From: Alphaproteobacteria bacterium | GTDB taxonomy: Bacteria > Pseudomonadota > Alphaproteobacteria > Sphingomonadales > Emcibacteraceae | Direction: 5' to 3' | NCBI GenBank assembly: GCA_013152755.1 | Contig: JAADFR010000057.1 | Span: forward strand, 1-33,950 | Length of the DNA: 33,950 nucleotides | Shown: piece after piece, positions 31,779 to 33,950 of the stretch | Layout: each line of letters starts with the position of its first letter | Numbering within the stretch: position 1 is the stretch's first letter | Made by a program: the position numbers and the translations under genes | The notes under the pieces: model-generated | Seen by the model: only the letters and a program-made list of their open reading frames with translations | Databases searched by the model: none | What the model was told of the DNA's origin: nothing

Positions 31779-33950
31779 ATGCCTACATTTTCCCCCAATC
31801 TTGAACATACATTGCATCGCGCCGTGGGTGAGGCCAACCTGCGCAAACATGAGTTTGCCACGCTGGAACATCTGTTGTTCGGCCTTCTGGACGACAAGGA
31901 TGCGGTGGCGGTCCTGCGCGCTTGCGATGTGAATGTGCGTCAGCTCCGGGCGGAGATAAAGACCTATCTGGATATTGAGCTCGATAATATCAAAACAGAT
32001 CAAAGCGGTGAGGCCACACCTACATCCGGTTTTCAGCGGGTTATACAGCGGTCCATCCTGCATGTGCAAAGCTCCGGGCGTGAGGAAGTTACCGGGGCCA
32101 ACGTCTTGATCGCCCTGTTCTCGGAACGGGAAAGCCATGCGGTTTATTTCCTTCAGCAATATGAGATGACCCGGCTGGACGCGGTCAGCTATGTCTCTCA
32201 TGGCTTGGCCAAATCAGCGGGCAAACATAGTGAAGAAGAAAGCCCCATTGGTGCGGATGAAGACTTTGACGAGGCGGAAAAAGAAGAAACCGCGCTGGAA
32301 AAATACTGTGTTAACCTGAATGAAAAAGCAAAAGCCGGCAAGATTGACCGCCTTATTGGCCGGGAACATGAGGTTGAACGTACAATTCAGATCCTCTGTC
32401 GCAGGTCCAAAAATAACCCGCTTTATGTGGGCGACCCGGGAGTGGGTAAAACCGCCATTGCCGAGGGACTGGCCCGTCATATCGTGGAAAAGAAAGTGCC
32501 GGAGGTATTGCAGAATGCAACCATCTTCTGTCTCGATATGGGAACATTGCTGGCCGGAACTCGTTACCGGGGTGATTTCGAGGAGCGGCTGAAAGCGGTT
32601 ATTTCCGAAGTGGAACAGCATGACGGCGCCATTTTATTCATTGATGAAATTCATACTATTATCGGGGCCGGGGCGACCAGCGGCGGGGCCATGGATGCCT
32701 CAAACATGCTGAAACCTGCCCTGTCATCAGGCGCTATCCGCTGTATCGGCTCAACCACTTACAAGGAATTCCGCTCGCATTTTGAAAAAGACCGGGCCTT
32801 GCTTCGGCGGTTTCAGAAGATTGACATCAAAGAGCCAACTATTCCGGAAACCAAGGAAATTCTGAAAGGCCTGAAGAAATATTTTGAGGAACATCACGGG
32901 GTAAAATACAGCGATGATGTGATTGATGCCGCCGTGGACCTGTCCTCGCGCCATATTAATGACCGTAAGCAGCCCGATAAATCCATTGATGTTATTGACG
33001 AGGTCGGGGCGTCGCAAATGTTACTGCCCCCCGATAAACGCAAGCCTGAAATTTCCGTGGAAGATGTTGAAGTCGTGGTGTCAAAAATTGCCCGTATTCC
33101 GGCCAAATCCGTGTCCAAGGATGATACCGCCGTTCTTGCCAGCATTGATACCGACCTGAAACGGGTCATATATGGTCAGGACAAGGCCATTGAGGTTCTG
33201 ACCGATGCCATACGGCTGTCCAGAGCAGGTCTGCGCCAGGATGACAAACCTATCGGCAGTTATCTGTTCTGTGGCCCCACCGGAGTTGGCAAGACCGAGG
33301 TAACCAAACAAATGGCCAGCCTTCTGGGGCTTGAACTGCACCGTTTTGATATGTCGGAATATTTGGAACGCCATTCTGTGTCACGCCTGATCGGCGCGCC
33401 GCCCGGCTATGTGGGCTATGATCAGGGCGGGTTGCTCACGGATGCCGTGGATCAGTCGCCCCATTGTGTCATTCTGCTGGATGAAATCGAAAAAGCCCAT
33501 CCGGATATATTTAATATTCTGCTACAGGTCATGGACCATGGCAAGCTGACCGACAGCAATGGCAAAAAGATAGATTTCCGCAATGTGATATTGGTCATGA
33601 CCACCAATGCTGGCGCTATGGAGTTGAGCAAGGAGGCCATTGGCTTTGGCTCTGGTGTGCGCGAGGGCGATGATGAGGAAGCCATCAAAAAACTGTTTAC
33701 GCCTGAATTCAGAAATCGGCTGGATGCGACAGTGCCATTTAAAAACCTGTCCATGGAGGTCATGGGACGGGTGGTTGAGAAATTCGTGCTGGAGCTTGAA
33801 ATGCAGCTTGAGGAACGGCAGGTACATATCAATCTGACCCCGGCGGCGAAGACTTGGCTGTCCGAGAAGGGCTATGACCGTCTGTATGGTGCGCGGCCTC
33901 TGGCGCGGACTATTCAGGAATATGTCAAGAAACCGCTGGCCAATGAATTG
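31779..33950 (+). CDS. clpA: ATP-dependent Clp protease ATP-binding subunit ClpA (3' end outside window)
   Basis: 724 codons are inside the window without a stop; the gene runs off the right edge and is thus missing from the ORF track. It begins MPTFSPNLEHTLHRAVGEAN, the Clp-N repeat domain, followed by two AAA+ modules: Walker A GDPGVGKT (about residue 220) with ILFIDEIHTIIGAGA, and Walker A GPTGVGKT (about 500) with VILLDEIEKAHPDIF and FRNRLDATVPF as sensor region. There is no long middle coiled coil, which separates it from ClpB. ClpA unfolds proteins and feeds them to ClpP. AGGAG overlapping the clpS stop is its ribosome site. About 40-60 C-terminal residues should be missing. Confidence 0.96.
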   Translation, partial: MPTFSPNLEHTLHRAVGEANLRKHEFATLEHLLFGLLDDKDAVAVLRACDVNVRQLRAEIKTYLDIELDNIKTDQSGEATPTSGFQRVIQRSILHVQSSGREEVTGANVLIALFSERESHAVYFLQQYEMTRLDAVSYVSHGLAKSAGKHSEEESPIGADEDFDEAEKEETALEKYCVNLNEKAKAGKIDRLIGREHEVERTIQILCRRSKNNPLYVGDPGVGKTAIAEGLARHIVEKKVPEVLQNATIFCLDMGTLLAGTRYRGDFEERLKAVISEVEQHDGAILFIDEIHTIIGAGATSGGAMDASNMLKPALSSGAIRCIGSTTYKEFRSHFEKDRALLRRFQKIDIKEPTIPETKEILKGLKKYFEEHHGVKYSDDVIDAAVDLSSRHINDRKQPDKSIDVIDEVGASQMLLPPDKRKPEISVEDVEVVVSKIARIPAKSVSKDDTAVLASIDTDLKRVIYGQDKAIEVLTDAIRLSRAGLRQDDKPIGSYLFCGPTGVGKTEVTKQMASLLGLELHRFDMSEYLERHSVSRLIGAPPGYVGYDQGGLLTDAVDQSPHCVILLDEIEKAHPDIFNILLQVMDHGKLTDSNGKKIDFRNVILVMTTNAGAMELSKEAIGFGSGVREGDDEEAIKKLFTPEFRNRLDATVPFKNLSMEVMGRVVEKFVLELEMQLEERQVHINLTPAAKTWLSEKGYDRLYGARPLARTIQEYVKKPLANEL

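Noticed and set aside
31548-32201. Minus-strand ORF of 217 codons
   Set aside because: Shadow of clpS and clpA on the plus strand, both of which have clear family motifs.
1-33950. CRISPR arrays, transposases, integrases, tRNA or rRNA genes
   Set aside because: None was seen on reading both strands; the genes have consistent style and there is no sign of an inserted element.

Overview
The window looks like ordinary chromosome of an alphaproteobacterium of moderate GC. The evidence is a MipZ-type ParA ATPase, a DUF1489 protein, a phasin, the moaE-moaD-pgsA-uvrC cluster and a TTAA-N7-TTAA CtrA-like site. Codon use and neighbours suggest a marine lineage such as Emcibacter/Kordiimonas relatives, but I cannot fix the genus. 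I saw no tRNA, rRNA, IS element, prophage or CRISPR array.

Layout. 1-1352 (minus): the 5' end of an M49-like lipoprotein, a sterol desaturase-family hydroxylase, and a 58-residue PEP-CTERM protein that is missing from the ORF track and sits behind a near-consensus sigma-54 promoter. 1497-4677 (minus): moaE, moaD, pgsA, uvrC. 4678-5161: an AT-rich gap with a CtrA-like site, a pair of DnaA-box-like sequences and small palindromes. 5162-6619 (minus): folB and a CaCA Na+/Ca2+ exchanger. 6750-17016 (plus): an exopolysaccharide / PEP-CTERM (exosortase-associated) cluster comprising a sigma-54 promoter, a TIGR03013-type sugar transferase, prsK, prsR, prsT and two glycosyltransferases. A third glycosyltransferase converges on it from the minus strand (17003-18157). 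18303-19880: a membrane/coiled-coil protein that distantly resembles TolQ/ExbB/ZorA proteins. 19892-21831 (minus): a LytS/LytTR two-component pair. 21832-22286: a gap containing a strong hairpin. 22287-25634 (plus): an MBL-fold protein, an alpha/beta hydrolase, MgtE and DUF1489. 25644-27501 (minus): panC and a Bax-like glucosaminidase. 27623-28920 (plus): MipZ and a membrane DnaJ protein. 29066-29614: a phasin with promoter, candidate operator and terminator. 29702-31297: a PAS-PAS-GGDEF cyclase. 31446-33950: clpS and clpA (clpA is cut by the window end).

How it fits together. PrsK (histidine kinase) and PrsR (sigma-54 activator with an intact GAFTGA loop) are known partners of PEP-CTERM/exosortase systems. 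The window holds two sequences with GG-N10-GC spacing and TGG...TTGC cores. One precedes the tiny PEP-CTERM gene and the other precedes the sugar transferase-prsK-prsR-prsT operon. This suggests a regulon in which PrsR drives both its own exopolysaccharide operon and a distant surface-protein gene. The exosortase (xrtA/epsH) is not in the window and must lie elsewhere if the system works. The strongest novelty candidate is the PEP-CTERM protein: it is almost only a signal peptide plus a sorting signal, so processing at both ends would leave a peptide of roughly ten residues.
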